Positions 1 to 9,380 of a stretch of DNA of 64,000 bases are shown one piece after another (position 1 is the first letter of the stretch; every line of letters begins with the position of its first letter). The stretch covers positions 1 to 64,000 of the forward strand of contig NZ_SSNW01000007.1 in assembly GCF_004801315.1 (NCBI RefSeq). The letters are read 5' to 3'. This DNA comes from Deinococcus sp. Arct2-2. GTDB taxonomy: Bacteria; Deinococcota; Deinococci; Deinococcales; Deinococcaceae. A program made the translations under genes and the position numbers. A model generated the notes under the pieces. That model did not search any database. It was not told where the DNA came from and saw only the letters and a program-made list of their open reading frames with translations.

Positions 1-584
1 CCACCACTGGTTCAAGCACACCCACCCTCAGCTTCTATTCTGACAAATGCTCTAAGACAACACAACCCGCAAAAGTAGTTTGTGGGCCTCAACAATTTTG
101 AGAGCGTTCAGCACCCGCTCTTTCAGTCGGTGGCGCACCATACCAGAAAGGTGTAGAAGACGAAAATTAGGAAGAAGCGCTGCGCACGCCGATCAGAGAC
201 AAAACCTGCCCACCACGGCACCACAGTGACACTGGCGAGTTCCAACCGCCCGTAGCAGCGGAAGGTCACGAGGCAAACTAGGCCAAAAGGCGTCTACGTC
301 GTGATGACGGTGAGAAGAATCAGACCGATGAAGATGTCGGCCCACCGCTCCAGTAGGCCCCTCAGCTGAGTCTGCCGCGCAGCAACATACAGCACTGGTG
401 CGGTTAAATAATCGACTGCAGCGTGGCCCCGCCGCCCCCAGAGTTTCAACAGGACTTACGCTACTGGCTTGCGAGGCCATAGAAGGCTGCCTAAGCGTAT
501 GACGCTGTCTCAGAAAAGATCCCCATCCAGAACACCAGCAATAATGGTTTAGAAAGGACGTGCCAGTGCAGCTCCGCTTTCTTC
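1..584. other. no intact gene; possible decayed membrane-protein sequence
   Basis: No intact gene is supported here. On the minus strand between about 140 and 400 one frame gives a hydrophobic, membrane-like translation (for example LLERWADIFIGLILLTVITT) broken by two stop codons, so this may be a decayed integral-membrane gene. The family is not recognised. Confidence 0.25.
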
Positions 585-599
585 ACTCACCAGCATTGA

Positions 600-679
600 A
601 GTGAAGGCAACATCACCTCGACTTCAATCCGATTGAAGACATGCTTTCCAAAGTCAAGCTGGTTCTTGCCGCTGAGTAG
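600..679 (+). pseudogene. IS630-family transposase remnant (C-terminal end)
   Basis: The plus-strand frame at 617-676 reads LDFNPIEDMLSKVKLVLAAE and ends in TAG. This is the signature around the last catalytic Glu of IS630/Tc1-type DDE transposases (DFNPIE followed by a K-rich helix). Nothing upstream restores the first two Asp motifs, so only a scrap of the element survives. Confidence 0.6.
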
Positions 680-1088
680 CGCGAAGTATTGGCACTGCTC
701 CCACGGCGAGGGCCAACCGGGTGCGGCACGCGACCATGCCAACCACACGTGCTTGACTGGGGCGCAGACCCAGGGGCGCGCCCGACCTAGCCACGACCCC
801 AAGTTCTTGGACAAGCACGGGCAAGGGTAGGAGTTCCAAGGCGGGCACGGCGTCGAGCGCTGGGCGGTGCTGGGCTCCACACTTGGTCGGCATGGCAGAG
901 CCTGAGCCTAGAAAGTGGGGTCGTCCCCCAGTGCCCGGGCGCGGCGGCACAGCTCTCCATAAAACTCTGTAGCCCCTGCCGCAGGACCGGGTTCAAGCGG
1001 CTCCTGATGGTCGTTCTGCAGAAAGTTCTGTGTCTGGCGTTGGGGATGATTACAACATGATGCGGTGTCGTTTGAACGGGTCCGCGCC

Positions 1089-1122
1089 GACCATTCGCCA
1101 ATCACGTGCCTGCACCTAACGT
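1089..1122 (+). promoter_or_regulatory. SARP-type promoter, regulator-1 class
   Basis: Heptamers GACCATT and AATCACG are separated by CGCC (1089-1106). A 10-bp spacer follows, then -10 TAACGT (1117-1122). The geometry matches the other fifteen sites in the window. It reads toward the lipoprotein gene at 1418 across a leader of about 290 nt. Confidence 0.6.
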
Positions 1123-1417
1123 GATGGCACTTCGGCCTTCTGGACAGGCGGAGTGGCTGAGGACACGAGGAGGAACAGACGATGCAAGGACAATACGGAA
1201 CGATGGTGGTGAGGGTCCATCTAAGCACAAGCCTGCTGGTCGGATGCACCCATACCCAAGGCATGGCCACCCGGGCGCGGGTCGTGGCGGGGCCACCTCG
1301 TCCAGCGTGACCATCTCAGAAAGACGAACCAGCCAGCACCACGATGACGGTCAGCGTCCACGACTGTGAGGCTGACCGGCACCTCCACCCACTCATATAA
1401 CACCCAAGGAGCACGCC

Positions 1418-2257
1418 ATGACCAAGCCTGCCAAGCGCAGCTTCAGCATTACCACTCTGCTCGCTCTATCCTTAGTGTCTTGCAGCAATAGCAGTGGCAG
1501 TATGACTCCGCCCACCACGCCCCCCGGAGACACGGACGGCACTGGAGGTGGCCCCAGCTCGGCCCCTAACACCGTCAGCGGACAGGTGCTGAATTCGCAG
1601 GGCAAACCCATCGCGGGAGCTCTGATCTGGGTGCGGCCTGCGGTGACTACCGGGCTGGTCACCGTTCACACCAACGCCCAGGGCCAGTATCAGTCTCCCA
1701 CCTTGGTCAACGTGCCCTACCGTACCTACGGCTACGTCCAAACCGAGTATCAAGGGCAGCCCTTTTGCCTACGCTTGGCGGCCAATCAGCTCAACGAGTA
1801 CGACGCCTTCAGTCCTAATCCGAGCGGTACGGTCGTTCGCAACTTCAAATTGCAACTGAGTGGCAAGATTCCTGACGCTACCATTGCCAACACCTACTTT
1901 GGCGCGGAGGTGCGGCTGATGCACCACACGTGGCGCAACGATCAACAGCTGGCGGCCAGCGACTCGGCCGTGGAGGTCACGCTCGTGCCGGATGGGGCCC
2001 TGATCGACGGCAGCGTGGGGCAGACGCTGGTGAGGTCAGCCAAGGTCGGGGAGAACTTCCTGTACGACATCCCCATTGGGCATTACAACGTGACGGCGAC
2101 CGAGGTGCACCGGGACGGGACGCGCACGCCGCTGGTGCTGGGGGAGTACCAGGGGCCGCCGGCCTCACAAACGACACTGGACTTCTCGGCCTCGGGCGGG
2201 TGTGGCGGCAGTACCAGCAACGTCAGCCGCGCCTTCCTCTATGTTGCCCGCCCCTGA
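1418..2257 (+). CDS. lipoprotein with carboxypeptidase-regulatory-like domain
   Basis: A 279-residue predicted lipoprotein. A hydrophobic signal ends in a lipobox at Cys22 (SLVSC), followed by a Pro/Gly/Thr-rich linker. A carboxypeptidase-regulatory-like beta-sandwich covers about residues 50-125 (TVSGQVLNSQGKPIAGALIW and a GQYQSPTL strand). The C-terminal half contains the family motif PDGALIDGS and a G-x-Y-x-V-T-A strand. The protein ends CGGSTSN-SRAFLYVARP. Such domains bind or scaffold rather than catalyse; the ligand is unknown. It is nearly identical to the protein at 37257-38087 and related to that at 36140-36922, so these are recent duplicates. The start is chosen for AAGGAG 8 bp upstream; a TATAAC at about 1396 could be a local -10. 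Confidence 0.85.
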   Translation: MTKPAKRSFSITTLLALSLVSCSNSSGSMTPPTTPPGDTDGTGGGPSSAPNTVSGQVLNSQGKPIAGALIWVRPAVTTGLVTVHTNAQGQYQSPTLVNVPYRTYGYVQTEYQGQPFCLRLAANQLNEYDAFSPNPSGTVVRNFKLQLSGKIPDATIANTYFGAEVRLMHHTWRNDQQLAASDSAVEVTLVPDGALIDGSVGQTLVRSAKVGENFLYDIPIGHYNVTATEVHRDGTRTPLVLGEYQGPPASQTTLDFSASGGCGGSTSNVSRAFLYVARP

Positions 2258-2508
2258 ACCCGTGCGCTTGAGCCCGCCTCAAGGAGAACTACCATCCGAA
2301 CTTCAGTCAGTTGTGTTGCCTGGACACGTTTGGGCTAGGCAGAGCCGCTACAACCGATCCGAAACTTGAACGATCGGGAGGTGCAGGAGGTACTCCACGT
2401 GCGTGGATCGGGGTCAGTCATGACGCGCACCGTGAGTGGTGGATCAACGAAGCAGCAGGCCCGAACCTTGACCTCCACCATCACACCGGAGTATCTCGGC
2501 GACCAGAA

Positions 2509-2609
2509 GAAAGCGTACCAGACGTAATCTAAGGTCGCTACAGGGGTGGCTTGAGGATCAAGCCACCCCTGCTCTCGGTCTGCCAAGACTTTATTCACCC
2601 AACACAATC
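2509..2609 (-). repeat. dispersed palindromic repeat R1, copy A
   Basis: About 100-bp repeat also found at 24843-24937 and 41271-41372. Read on the minus strand it starts near TTGTGTTG, carries a GGGGTGGCTTGA/TCAAGCCACCCC hairpin and ends near ACGTCTGGTACGCTTTC. The start resembles an IS6-type terminal repeat. Confidence 0.6.
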
Positions 2610-2715
2610 GGTGGTACAGCAGGCCGCCTTAACTTTAAGCACCTCACCACAACTCCTTGTGAATGTGCCACAACCCTCCCTGAACACAGAGGCAGCCGGA
2701 ATCTGAAACCCAAGA

Positions 2716-4827
2716 CTATGGCTGCGTAGGTTGGATCGCTTCTGCATCTCCCGACAGGGCAAGCATTTCGATGCGGCTCAGGAGCTCGCCCTGCTGCTTC
2801 CTTGCATCACGGGCCCGACCGGGCTCCTGAACTTGGTCGAAAGTTTCCGCCGCCTGGCCGTACAACGCCGCGGCTTCAGACAATTGGAAACTGTCCAAGG
2901 CTTCTTGAGCGGCACGTAACAGCCAGGCTGCTGCCAGCTCGGGCTTGCCTCCCGCCACCCAGTGATACGCCATACGTGACGCAGGCACACCGAAACGCTC
3001 CAGCGTCCGGGCCGCCGAGCGGTGCAGCAACTGCCGCACTGTGGACGGAATGGCGCCTTCGACTGCCTCGTATACGAGGTCGTGGCTGAAACGGGTGCCT
3101 TGCATGATCTGTGCGGCTTCCAACTCTTCCCAGGCGGTCACGAGATCCAGCAGAGGTGCGCCCAGCACACCCGCGATCTGCTCAAGATCGAAATCGCTCT
3201 GCAGCACTGCGGCAGACCGCGCGGCCTGAAGGGCGGGCGGTGAGAGCCGCTCCAGACGGCGCGTGATCAAGGTTCGGACTTTTTGCGGCGGGGGCAAGCG
3301 TTCGGGAAAACCTCCCGTGAGTTGACGCGTTTCGAGCAGGTGCTTGATGGTTTCGAGCAAGAACAGCGGATTGCCTCCCGAGTAGTGCGACGCACCCCGC
3401 CGCACGGTCTCACTGATGTCCACGCTCAGAGAGTCAAGCAGCTGCTCGACGTGCCCCGCACCGAGTGGCTCCACCTCAACCAGTACTGCGTGACCGCCCT
3501 CGATCATCTCGCGCATCACCGCTTCGCTCTCCGGAGAGAGTTCACCTTCGCGGAAAGTGCAGATGAGGGGGGCGCCTGCGTGAGCCTCTCCCGGGGGGCC
3601 CCCACCCGTAAAGATGTAGAGACCATCTTCCAGAGATGGAAGATCGAAATACTGCCAATCGTCAATAATGTGCGTCTCCACAAACCTCGTGGAAAGGCGG
3701 TAAAACTCCCGCATGGCCTGCCGGAAGCGCAGCAGATCTGTATCGTTTTGTATGGCGGGCGCTTCAAAGCCCTCCTCGACGAACTCGGGCAGATAGCGCG
3801 ACATTTCCCTTTTCACCCAGTCAGGAACGTCGGCACTTCTCAACAGCAGAGACTCGTTCTGAAAGGCACGCGCCGAGGAGGACTTGGGTTGCCGGAAGTC
3901 TCCGGGGCGGCCCTCATTGAGCAAGAACTCACCCTTGCTTGCCGCAAAGTCGCGTGCTAGGCGCGTCTTGCCCACACCAGGCGCACCCGAGACATACGCC
4001 ACTTGGCCAGCCTGCCAAGCTGTTTCCAACTGCGCCCATTCCCGCTCGCGCCCAATGAGAACCGGCGGGCACAGCACCGTCAGTGGCAGCGTCGTCGGTG
4101 GGTGTGTGGGCCTGGGACTCGGTAAGCGTCCGCCCTCGATCTGGCGCGCGAGCTTCTTCGTCTCAGGCAGCGGCTCCAAGCCGAGCTCATGTCCCAGTAT
4201 GTCCTGGCACTTCTGGTAAGCCCTCAGGGCGGCTGAGCGGTCCCCACGCAGGTAGTGCAGGCGCATCAGGCGGCAGTAGGCATCCTCGGACAATGGATCA
4301 AGATCAAGGAGCGCCAAGGCGAGTGTCAGAGCGAGGTCGTATTCTCCCTGCTCCTCGCAGCGCAGCACTTCCTGGCGCAGTGCCACACCCTGCCACTCAC
4401 GCCAGCGTTCCCGCTCTGCCTGAACCCAGTCGCTCAGATCTGGTAGGTCGTCGTACAGCAGCCCGCGCAGGAGCTCACCCCCCAGGCGTAAAAACGCTGC
4501 GTGCTCACCACGCACGAAGGCGTCCCTAGCTTCAAGGGCATCGACGCCAAGCCCCGCAGCCAGCGAGAGGGTTTCGGCGCCCTGCACGAGTTCGGCCCCG
4601 GTAGAGATGCGCAGCTTGCGCAAGAGGTGGACGAGATTATTGCGTGCCGCTGCTTCACGCGTCTCAGGCCAGAGCAGCGCCGTGAGCTGAGCCCGGCGCG
4701 TCGGCCCCTCCAGGGCGAGGTAAGCCAGTAGAGAGGCGGCTTTGCGCTCAAGGGGCACGGGCGCCGCCCCCAGCAGTTGCAAGACCGCTTCCCCAAGCAT
4801 GCGGAAATGCCAGGCGGAAAGCGACAT
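2716..4827 (-). CDS. SARP/BTAD-type transcriptional regulator with ATPase domain (regulator 1)
   Basis: A predicted 703-residue cytoplasmic transcriptional activator. Residues 1-100 form the SARP-type winged helix (SLLAYLALEG, then LLWPE, then ARNNLVHLLRKLR). Residues 100-235 are the BTAD helical domain (LLDLDPLSEDAYCRLMRLHY). From about 255 there is an AAA/STAND-like ATPase with Walker A GAPGVGKT at 281-288, then a SGGNPLFLLET sensor-like motif and a short TPR-like tail. BTAD-STAND proteins activate promoters that carry direct heptamer repeats; the effector here is unknown. The start at 4827 (MSLSAWHFRMLGE) aligns with the two paralogues at 21453 and 30626; an upstream in-frame ATG at 4893 is possible. 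Promoters of one heptamer class flank it at 1089 and 7356. Confidence 0.85.
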   Translation of the reverse strand: MSLSAWHFRMLGEAVLQLLGAAPVPLERKAASLLAYLALEGPTRRAQLTALLWPETREAAARNNLVHLLRKLRISTGAELVQGAETLSLAAGLGVDALEARDAFVRGEHAAFLRLGGELLRGLLYDDLPDLSDWVQAERERWREWQGVALRQEVLRCEEQGEYDLALTLALALLDLDPLSEDAYCRLMRLHYLRGDRSAALRAYQKCQDILGHELGLEPLPETKKLARQIEGGRLPSPRPTHPPTTLPLTVLCPPVLIGREREWAQLETAWQAGQVAYVSGAPGVGKTRLARDFAASKGEFLLNEGRPGDFRQPKSSSARAFQNESLLLRSADVPDWVKREMSRYLPEFVEEGFEAPAIQNDTDLLRFRQAMREFYRLSTRFVETHIIDDWQYFDLPSLEDGLYIFTGGGPPGEAHAGAPLICTFREGELSPESEAVMREMIEGGHAVLVEVEPLGAGHVEQLLDSLSVDISETVRRGASHYSGGNPLFLLETIKHLLETRQLTGGFPERLPPPQKVRTLITRRLERLSPPALQAARSAAVLQSDFDLEQIAGVLGAPLLDLVTAWEELEAAQIMQGTRFSHDLVYEAVEGAIPSTVRQLLHRSAARTLERFGVPASRMAYHWVAGGKPELAAAWLLRAAQEALDSFQLSEAAALYGQAAETFDQVQEPGRARDARKQQGELLSRIEMLALSGDAEAIQPTQP

Positions 4828-5388
4828 AGGTTGACTGGAAGTGTAACAAATCTCAGAAGTCCAAATTCCGCTACGTTGGACAGTCCCCTCCACAGGACGC
4901 GGCCCACCAAATCAAGGAATGCGAGCGACTCGTATGGCAAGCAGAGCAGGCTCAGCAGGCCAACCGCGTTGATGAGATGCGAGGGGTTCTTCGCGTCCCT
5001 GACGTGGGCGGCAGGGCGGTTCCTCAAGATACTTACCGCCAGCAGTCTGCGCGACGACCGCAACATTTTGGGCACCGCGGGACAATACTGGGCCGCCCTG
5101 CTGAAGTTCCTGCGCTCACCCTGAGGCGGGATTGGGCTCCAGCAGTCTTGGTCATGCCCTCTATGACGCTGAAGCAGTTCTGCACGGGGTTGACGGGCAA
5201 GCACTCTACGGGCATACGAGCGGGCAAGTGCCACATCTGGATGCCCTGTTCCGACATGGTTCTCCTGATCTTCAGGAGTGGATCTCCCAAGAACTGGGGA
5301 CCCCTGAAGAGGAGCTCCGAACCTGGAGTGAGCTCCCGCTGTGGCGATCTTCAGTCCTCACGGAGGTTGTGTTGCCTTTACTGAGTCA

Positions 5389-6352
5389 GAGCCTGTCTGG
5401 AAAGGCGGGGATCAAGGGGAAACTGCGGTTGGCTGGGCAAAAGCAGTAAGTCTGCGAATCATACAGCGAATGAAAGCCAAGAAGATAAAGGCTTCGGTGG
5501 TCTGGGGCAGCAGGTCATCTTCACGGTTGAGTCGACGGTCAAAGGACAATCAGGCGAAGCTGCGCTCCACGATCCAGCGCTTCTTGATGACCATAAAGCC
5601 CCGGTGACCACGAAAGGTGTTGATCTGCTCCTCCGTCAGTTCTTGTCCCTCTGGGAGCCAATACCCCCGGGTATTGGCATCGGAGCGCTGCACGATCTCC
5701 ACGGTGTAGCCAAGGGTCGTTTTGACCCAACCCTCCCACTTGCCCTTATATCCACCATCGGCGAAGAGATGGAGCTTCATCTGGGGCTGGTTCTGGCGCA
5801 ACTCCTTCAGGAGTTGCTGACTCCCCTCCCGATCGGTGATGTTCGCGGGCAAGACCTTGACCCCCAGCAACAAGCCTTGGGTATCGACAATCAGATGATG
5901 CTTTCGTCCGTTGACTTTTTTGCCGCCGTCATAGCCTCGAACCCCCCTTTTTGCGAGGTCTTCACGCTCCTCGAATCGACGATCCCCGCTGTTGGAACCG
6001 CATTTCGTCCCAATGCTTCCCGCGTCCGGACGCGGAGCGCGTCATTGACGCGCGCCCATAATCCGCTCTTGTTCCATTGTTGGAAATAGTCGTAGACCGT
6101 TTTCCAGTGCGGGAAATCAGCAGGCAATATGCGCCAGGACACCCCGCCGCATTTGATGTAAAAGATGGCATCAACGATGTCACGGCGAGCGAGGTGAGCA
6201 GGACGCCCGCCAAGTCGGGGGGCAGGGATCAGTGGGCCATTCTTGGCCCACTCTTCATCGCTGGTGTCGCTGGGATAGGTGGGTCGCCGCGTCATTGAAA
6301 AAAGAGTATCCTACAGACCATTCCCCAACCAGCACGCTTTCCAGACAGGCTC
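5389..6352 (-). mobile_element. IS5-family (IS427-like) insertion sequence, structurally complete
   Basis: The 964-bp element is bounded by perfect 16-bp inverted repeats GAGCCTGTCTGGAAAG (5389-5404 and, complemented, 6337-6352). A direct TCA flanks both ends (5386-5388 and 6353-6355), giving a 3-bp target duplication. It contains a two-frame transposase read leftward. Intact ends and duplication suggest recent insertion. Confidence 0.9.
5550..6295 (-). CDS. IS5-family transposase made by -1 frameshift
   Basis: The first frame (6295 to 5891, 134 residues) carries the N-terminal DUF4096-like region (YPSDTSDEEWAKNGPLIP) and the first catalytic Asp in GIVDSRSVKTS. The second frame (stop at 5550) carries LFADGGYKG with the second Asp and ends with the WIVERSF motif containing the final Glu. 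The frames join at A5G6 (complement of 5942-5952). A -1 slip there yields KGGVRGYDGGKK, the expected family sequence. Programmed -1 slippage of this type is known in the IS427 group of IS5. All three acidic residues are present, so the element may be active. Confidence 0.85.
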
Positions 6353-6573
6353 TCATTCCGTATCGGTTGCAGGGTAGTTTTTACCTTCTGTGCCGAAATG
6401 TCTGATCTCACAGCCGCTTGCACTAGATAAAAGTACATGGCTTCAGACCAGCGCGTTGGGAGAGTGAAGGCAAGACAACCCCCGAGTGGGTTCTCATCAG
6501 CGTACCTGTGCGTGGCGAAGACGTCGGTCTGTAAGCTGCTGTACCAGTGCAGGCCTCTATCCCGTTTGTGTCG

Positions 6574-7299
6574 TCATCTGCGCGAGACCTCTACCTCCAT
6601 CAACTGCGCGGACCCATTCCGGCGGAACCGGGAGGTCACGCTTGGGCCAAATTCCCCCTTATTTCGCAGGCGAATCTTGAGGGGTTGCGGTGCGCCTCCT
6701 GCCGGGACGTGGCGAGCCGTCACGGTGTAAATGCCCAGTGGAATGTCTTGCAGCCCTTCCATCCCCTCATGGGTGTTCCGGATCTTTGCTCGGATGGTCT
6801 TTCCCTGACTGCCATCAATGAGGGGACCCGCTGGAGTAAGGATCAGTTCGATGTCCGGGACAATATCCAGCATTTGCGGGTCGAAGAAATCGGTGTAGAC
6901 GGTCACGGTGGCGCCCGCGAACCCGCCACCAGGTTTGGGGCCAGTCAGTTTCCACTGAAAGTTGCGGATGGCTCCGGTGCTCCCAGCGAAAGGGTCGACG
7001 GTGTTCGGGATCAAGTCAAAGGTGTAGGTCTCGCCCTGAAAGCTGCGGGTCATCTGCGCGCCGCCGTACCACGAGCCGGGCGGAACTTTGGCACGGTAGC
7101 GTCCGTCCTGGCCACTGACAGCAAGAGAATTCGAGTTGAAAAAGAGCGTGCTGCCTGCAAAGACCTGCGCGCCCACCAAGGGTTGCCCGGCGGAATTCAG
7201 GACGACGCCACTCATGGTGCGGGGTGTGGGAGCAGCAGCCTGAGCCGCGGGGACGGTCAGCAACGCGGCCAGGGTCAGGACAAGGAATCGTTGGCTCAT
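6574..7299 (-). CDS. exported carboxypeptidase-regulatory-like domain protein
   Basis: 241 residues with a Sec signal peptide (MSQRFLVLTLAALLTVPAAQA, cleavage near residue 21). Then comes a carboxypeptidase-regulatory-like domain (TMSGVVLNSAGQPLVGAQVF; DGRYRAKVPPGSW) and the C-terminal half shared with the neighbours (AIRNFQWKLTGP, LTPAGPLIDGSQGK, DIPLGIYTVTARH). There is no lipobox, so it should be released or periplasmic. The start is set by AGAAGGAG just upstream; a longer frame to 7365 lacks a good Shine-Dalgarno sequence. A SARP-type promoter of the regulator-1 class lies 40-75 bp upstream. Confidence 0.85.
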   Translation of the reverse strand: MSQRFLVLTLAALLTVPAAQAAAPTPRTMSGVVLNSAGQPLVGAQVFAGSTLFFNSNSLAVSGQDGRYRAKVPPGSWYGGAQMTRSFQGETYTFDLIPNTVDPFAGSTGAIRNFQWKLTGPKPGGGFAGATVTVYTDFFDPQMLDIVPDIELILTPAGPLIDGSQGKTIRAKIRNTHEGMEGLQDIPLGIYTVTARHVPAGGAPQPLKIRLRNKGEFGPSVTSRFRRNGSAQLMEVEVSRR

Positions 7300-7339
7300 C
7301 TTAAGCTCCTTCTGGCACCTTACCTGGTGCACGGAACGA

Positions 7340-7373
7340 ACCATACAAAAGGCCGCGTGATTCAATCATGGTC
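7340..7373 (-). promoter_or_regulatory. SARP-type promoter, regulator-1 class
   Basis: On the minus strand GACCATG and AATCACG are separated by ATTG (7356-7373). A 10-bp spacer follows, then -10 TATGGT (7340-7345). It lies directly upstream of the exported protein starting at 7299. Its 3-prime heptamer is identical to that of the site at 1089. Confidence 0.8.
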
Positions 7374-7616
7374 AGCCGCACCTCGTCCCCAGCGAGACAG
7401 GGTGTGCCGGCAAGTCCATTCTGATCTATGTGAGATCGCTCGTAGCAGCGCTGCCCCACCGCGAACGTGCTTTGGAACGGAGTACTGACAGTCTCTGGTG
7501 GACTGCTCGCAGCACATCCCACGGAGTCCACCGGCTTCTGCTCATTACATGCTATGTTTTTTAAAGCAGTTTATAGATTAGGCTAGAGAATACAGAGGCC
7601 TGTCTGTGGAGGTCGC

Positions 7617-8381
7617 ATGTTCAACTTTCTCCGTCGTCAGGCTCTTCGCAAGAAGCCCTTCCCGCTGACTTGGCTGGACGTGCTTCAAGGGCAAGTCGCC
7701 TGGTATGCCCGCCTCACCCCAGAACTGCAACGCCGCTTGCAGGGCCGGATGCAGATCTTTCTCCGCGAAAAGACCTTCATCGGATGCGGCGGCTTAACAG
7801 TCACCGATACCATGCGCGTCATCGTCGCGGCCCAAGCATGCCGTTTGGAACTGCACCACGAGCCCAGCCACTTTCCGCACTGCGAAACAATCTTCCTATA
7901 TCCGGAGGCATTCGTCTCGACCGTGACGCGGATGCTGCCGGGTGGAGTCATCGAGCAGATGCCGACGGTCCGCATCGGCGAGTCATGGCACCGAGGCAGT
8001 GTCGTGCTGGCCTGGAACGCCGTAGAGGCGAGTGCCTGGGCTGAGTGGACTGGGCGGAATGTCGTTCTGCATGAATTTGCTCACCAGCTCGACAGTGGGA
8101 GCGGGGCCGTGGACGGTGTACCGGTGCTGCGGAATGCGGCCGCCTATGCCCGGTGGGAAGGGGTCGTGGATCGGTCGTTGACTCGCCTGCGCCTGCATCT
8201 GAACCGGGGGGAAGTGCCGATCGATCCCTACGCCGCGCAGAACCCGGCGGAATTTTTTGCGGTGATCACCGAACTGTACTTCGAGGCTCCGCACGTCCTG
8301 CGTGCCTTTGACCCGGAGCTGCTCCACCTGTTGGAAGACTATTACGGTGTCTTTCCAGTCCACAGCGCTGAGGCGGCCTGA
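7617..8381 (+). CDS. mtfA: MtfA-like zinc metallopeptidase
   Basis: 254 residues, close to the size of Escherichia coli MtfA. The zinc site HEFAH is at 152-156 in the family context HEFAHQLD; the downstream acidic ligand is in AEFFAVITELYFE (Glu212). MtfA is a cytosolic aminopeptidase that in enterobacteria is tied to the Mlc repressor. No Mlc is visible here, so the substrate is open. It is monocistronic, with GGAGGTCGC before the ATG and an AT-rich promoter region. It differs from its surroundings in lacking the SARP-type promoter. Confidence 0.9.
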   Translation: MFNFLRRQALRKKPFPLTWLDVLQGQVAWYARLTPELQRRLQGRMQIFLREKTFIGCGGLTVTDTMRVIVAAQACRLELHHEPSHFPHCETIFLYPEAFVSTVTRMLPGGVIEQMPTVRIGESWHRGSVVLAWNAVEASAWAEWTGRNVVLHEFAHQLDSGSGAVDGVPVLRNAAAYARWEGVVDRSLTRLRLHLNRGEVPIDPYAAQNPAEFFAVITELYFEAPHVLRAFDPELLHLLEDYYGVFPVHSAEAA

Positions 8382-8685
8382 ACAGAGTCTTGCGGCCCTG
8401 CTGATGAGACGTGATCCTGTTCGGAACCCTTGTTCCCAGATGAGGGTCAGGATGGGGGGCAGGCGTGCCCAGGCTCAAGACCTGCGGAGCCTCGACTCCT
8501 CACTTGATTCACTGCCGCCCCCAGTTCAGGGCGTCACAAGCCATCAAGTGAAGTTCCGCCTCGCTGGAGGCCTCTCCCCTCCCCAGGGGTGGAGTACCCC
8601 TGAGCTGTAGCGTCTGGCGCAAGTCAGACGCGCAGACAGCGTTGACCAAGGGATCAAGCACACACAGTGACCTGCCTGAGACGGA
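8382..8685. other. intergenic, no gene seen
   Basis: About 300 bp between convergent genes. A 9-bp inverted repeat TCACTTGAT/ATCAAGTGA spans about 8501-8551. No terminator with a clear T-run and no coding frame were recognised. Confidence 0.5.
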
Positions 8686-9012
8686 TCAGCGCTCTCTCTT
8701 CACGGAGACAACCTCAACGCCCTGCTGTTGAAGCACCATGGCGGCCCGGAGCAACGCCGCACGAACCACGCCCAGGGGGGACTGCACTCCCTCAGCCCCC
8801 TCGGTCAAGATGTGTCCGTGATACCTCACCACGAACATGAGGGGTGGCCTGTCTGAAGCGCTGCAGGGCTGCCCCTGAGCGGGTGCGCCGGACGGTGCAG
8901 ACTCTTCCCACCCGGCCTCGGCCCCCAGCGCCTGGAGGGTATGCCACAGCTTCAGCTGAGACTGGTTCAGTTGCCTGGGCCACCTCGCATTCCAGTCGTC
9001 AAGGTGCGTCAC
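8686..9012 (-). CDS. hypothetical protein, 108 aa
   Basis: 108 residues starting at GTG (MTHLDDWNARW). It has no signal or membrane segment. The C-terminal part is well ordered (FVVRYHGHILTEGAEGVQSP, then a helix-like VVRAALLRAAMVLQQQGVEV and a short strand). The middle is low-complexity (Ala/Gly/Ser/Pro). No family was recognised. Coding status is supported by GC-rich third positions and by the absence of a better frame. Confidence 0.5.
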   Translation of the reverse strand: MTHLDDWNARWPRQLNQSQLKLWHTLQALGAEAGWEESAPSGAPAQGQPCSASDRPPLMFVVRYHGHILTEGAEGVQSPLGVVRAALLRAAMVLQQQGVEVVSVKRER

Positions 9013-9380
9013 GCCCTAGTGTTGCGGAGGCGCCGTACCAAAACCGTGAGGCTTGTTGCTCCCGTCAGATGCTGGTTCCCCCCCAGTCAGCAGTGCCGCG
9101 TTGCAGTGCTCTGCTGGGGTGTGTGGCCTGAACTGGCGTCAGAAGTTGTCTGGCCAGCCCCCTGAATCGTGCGGCTTGGACGGCTATGGGTCAGCAGTCC
9201 GCCTGGCCAGGTCAGCACGTTCCACTTCACCCTGCCGGGCCTGACGCAGCACGGTTCCTCCCGGCGTCGACCGCGGCAACGGTTGCCTCCACCGACTGAC
9301 GTTGTCGAGTGCCCCCCTGAGCCGCGCTAGTGGCAGCGGACTGGAAAAGACCTCTCCTGATCTGCCGACTATCCTGAGGC
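9013..9380. other. intergenic, no gene seen
   Basis: About 370 bp upstream of the SDR gene. No frame with a recognisable protein was found. TATCCT at 9370-9375, 5 nt before the ATG at 9381, is a likely -10 for a leaderless SDR transcript. Confidence 0.4.

Larger units (their letters stand above)
4917..6377 (+). pseudogene. unrecognised gene, frameshifted and interrupted by an IS5-family element
   Basis: Two plus-strand frames look coding: about 4917-5150 (starting ECERLVWQAEQAQQANRVDE) and 5132-5388 (containing HTSGQVPHLDALFRHGSPDL). Joining them needs one frameshift near 5140. If the IS at 5389-6352 and one copy of its TCA duplication are removed, the second frame continues through 6356-6377 and stops at TAG. 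The family is not recognised. Coding status rests only on composition and plausible residue order. Confidence 0.35.

Noticed and set aside
1124..1369. Open frame just after the -10 at 1117
   Set aside because: Translation is basic, low-complexity and unlike any protein; ATG 1 nt after the hexamer is not a credible start.
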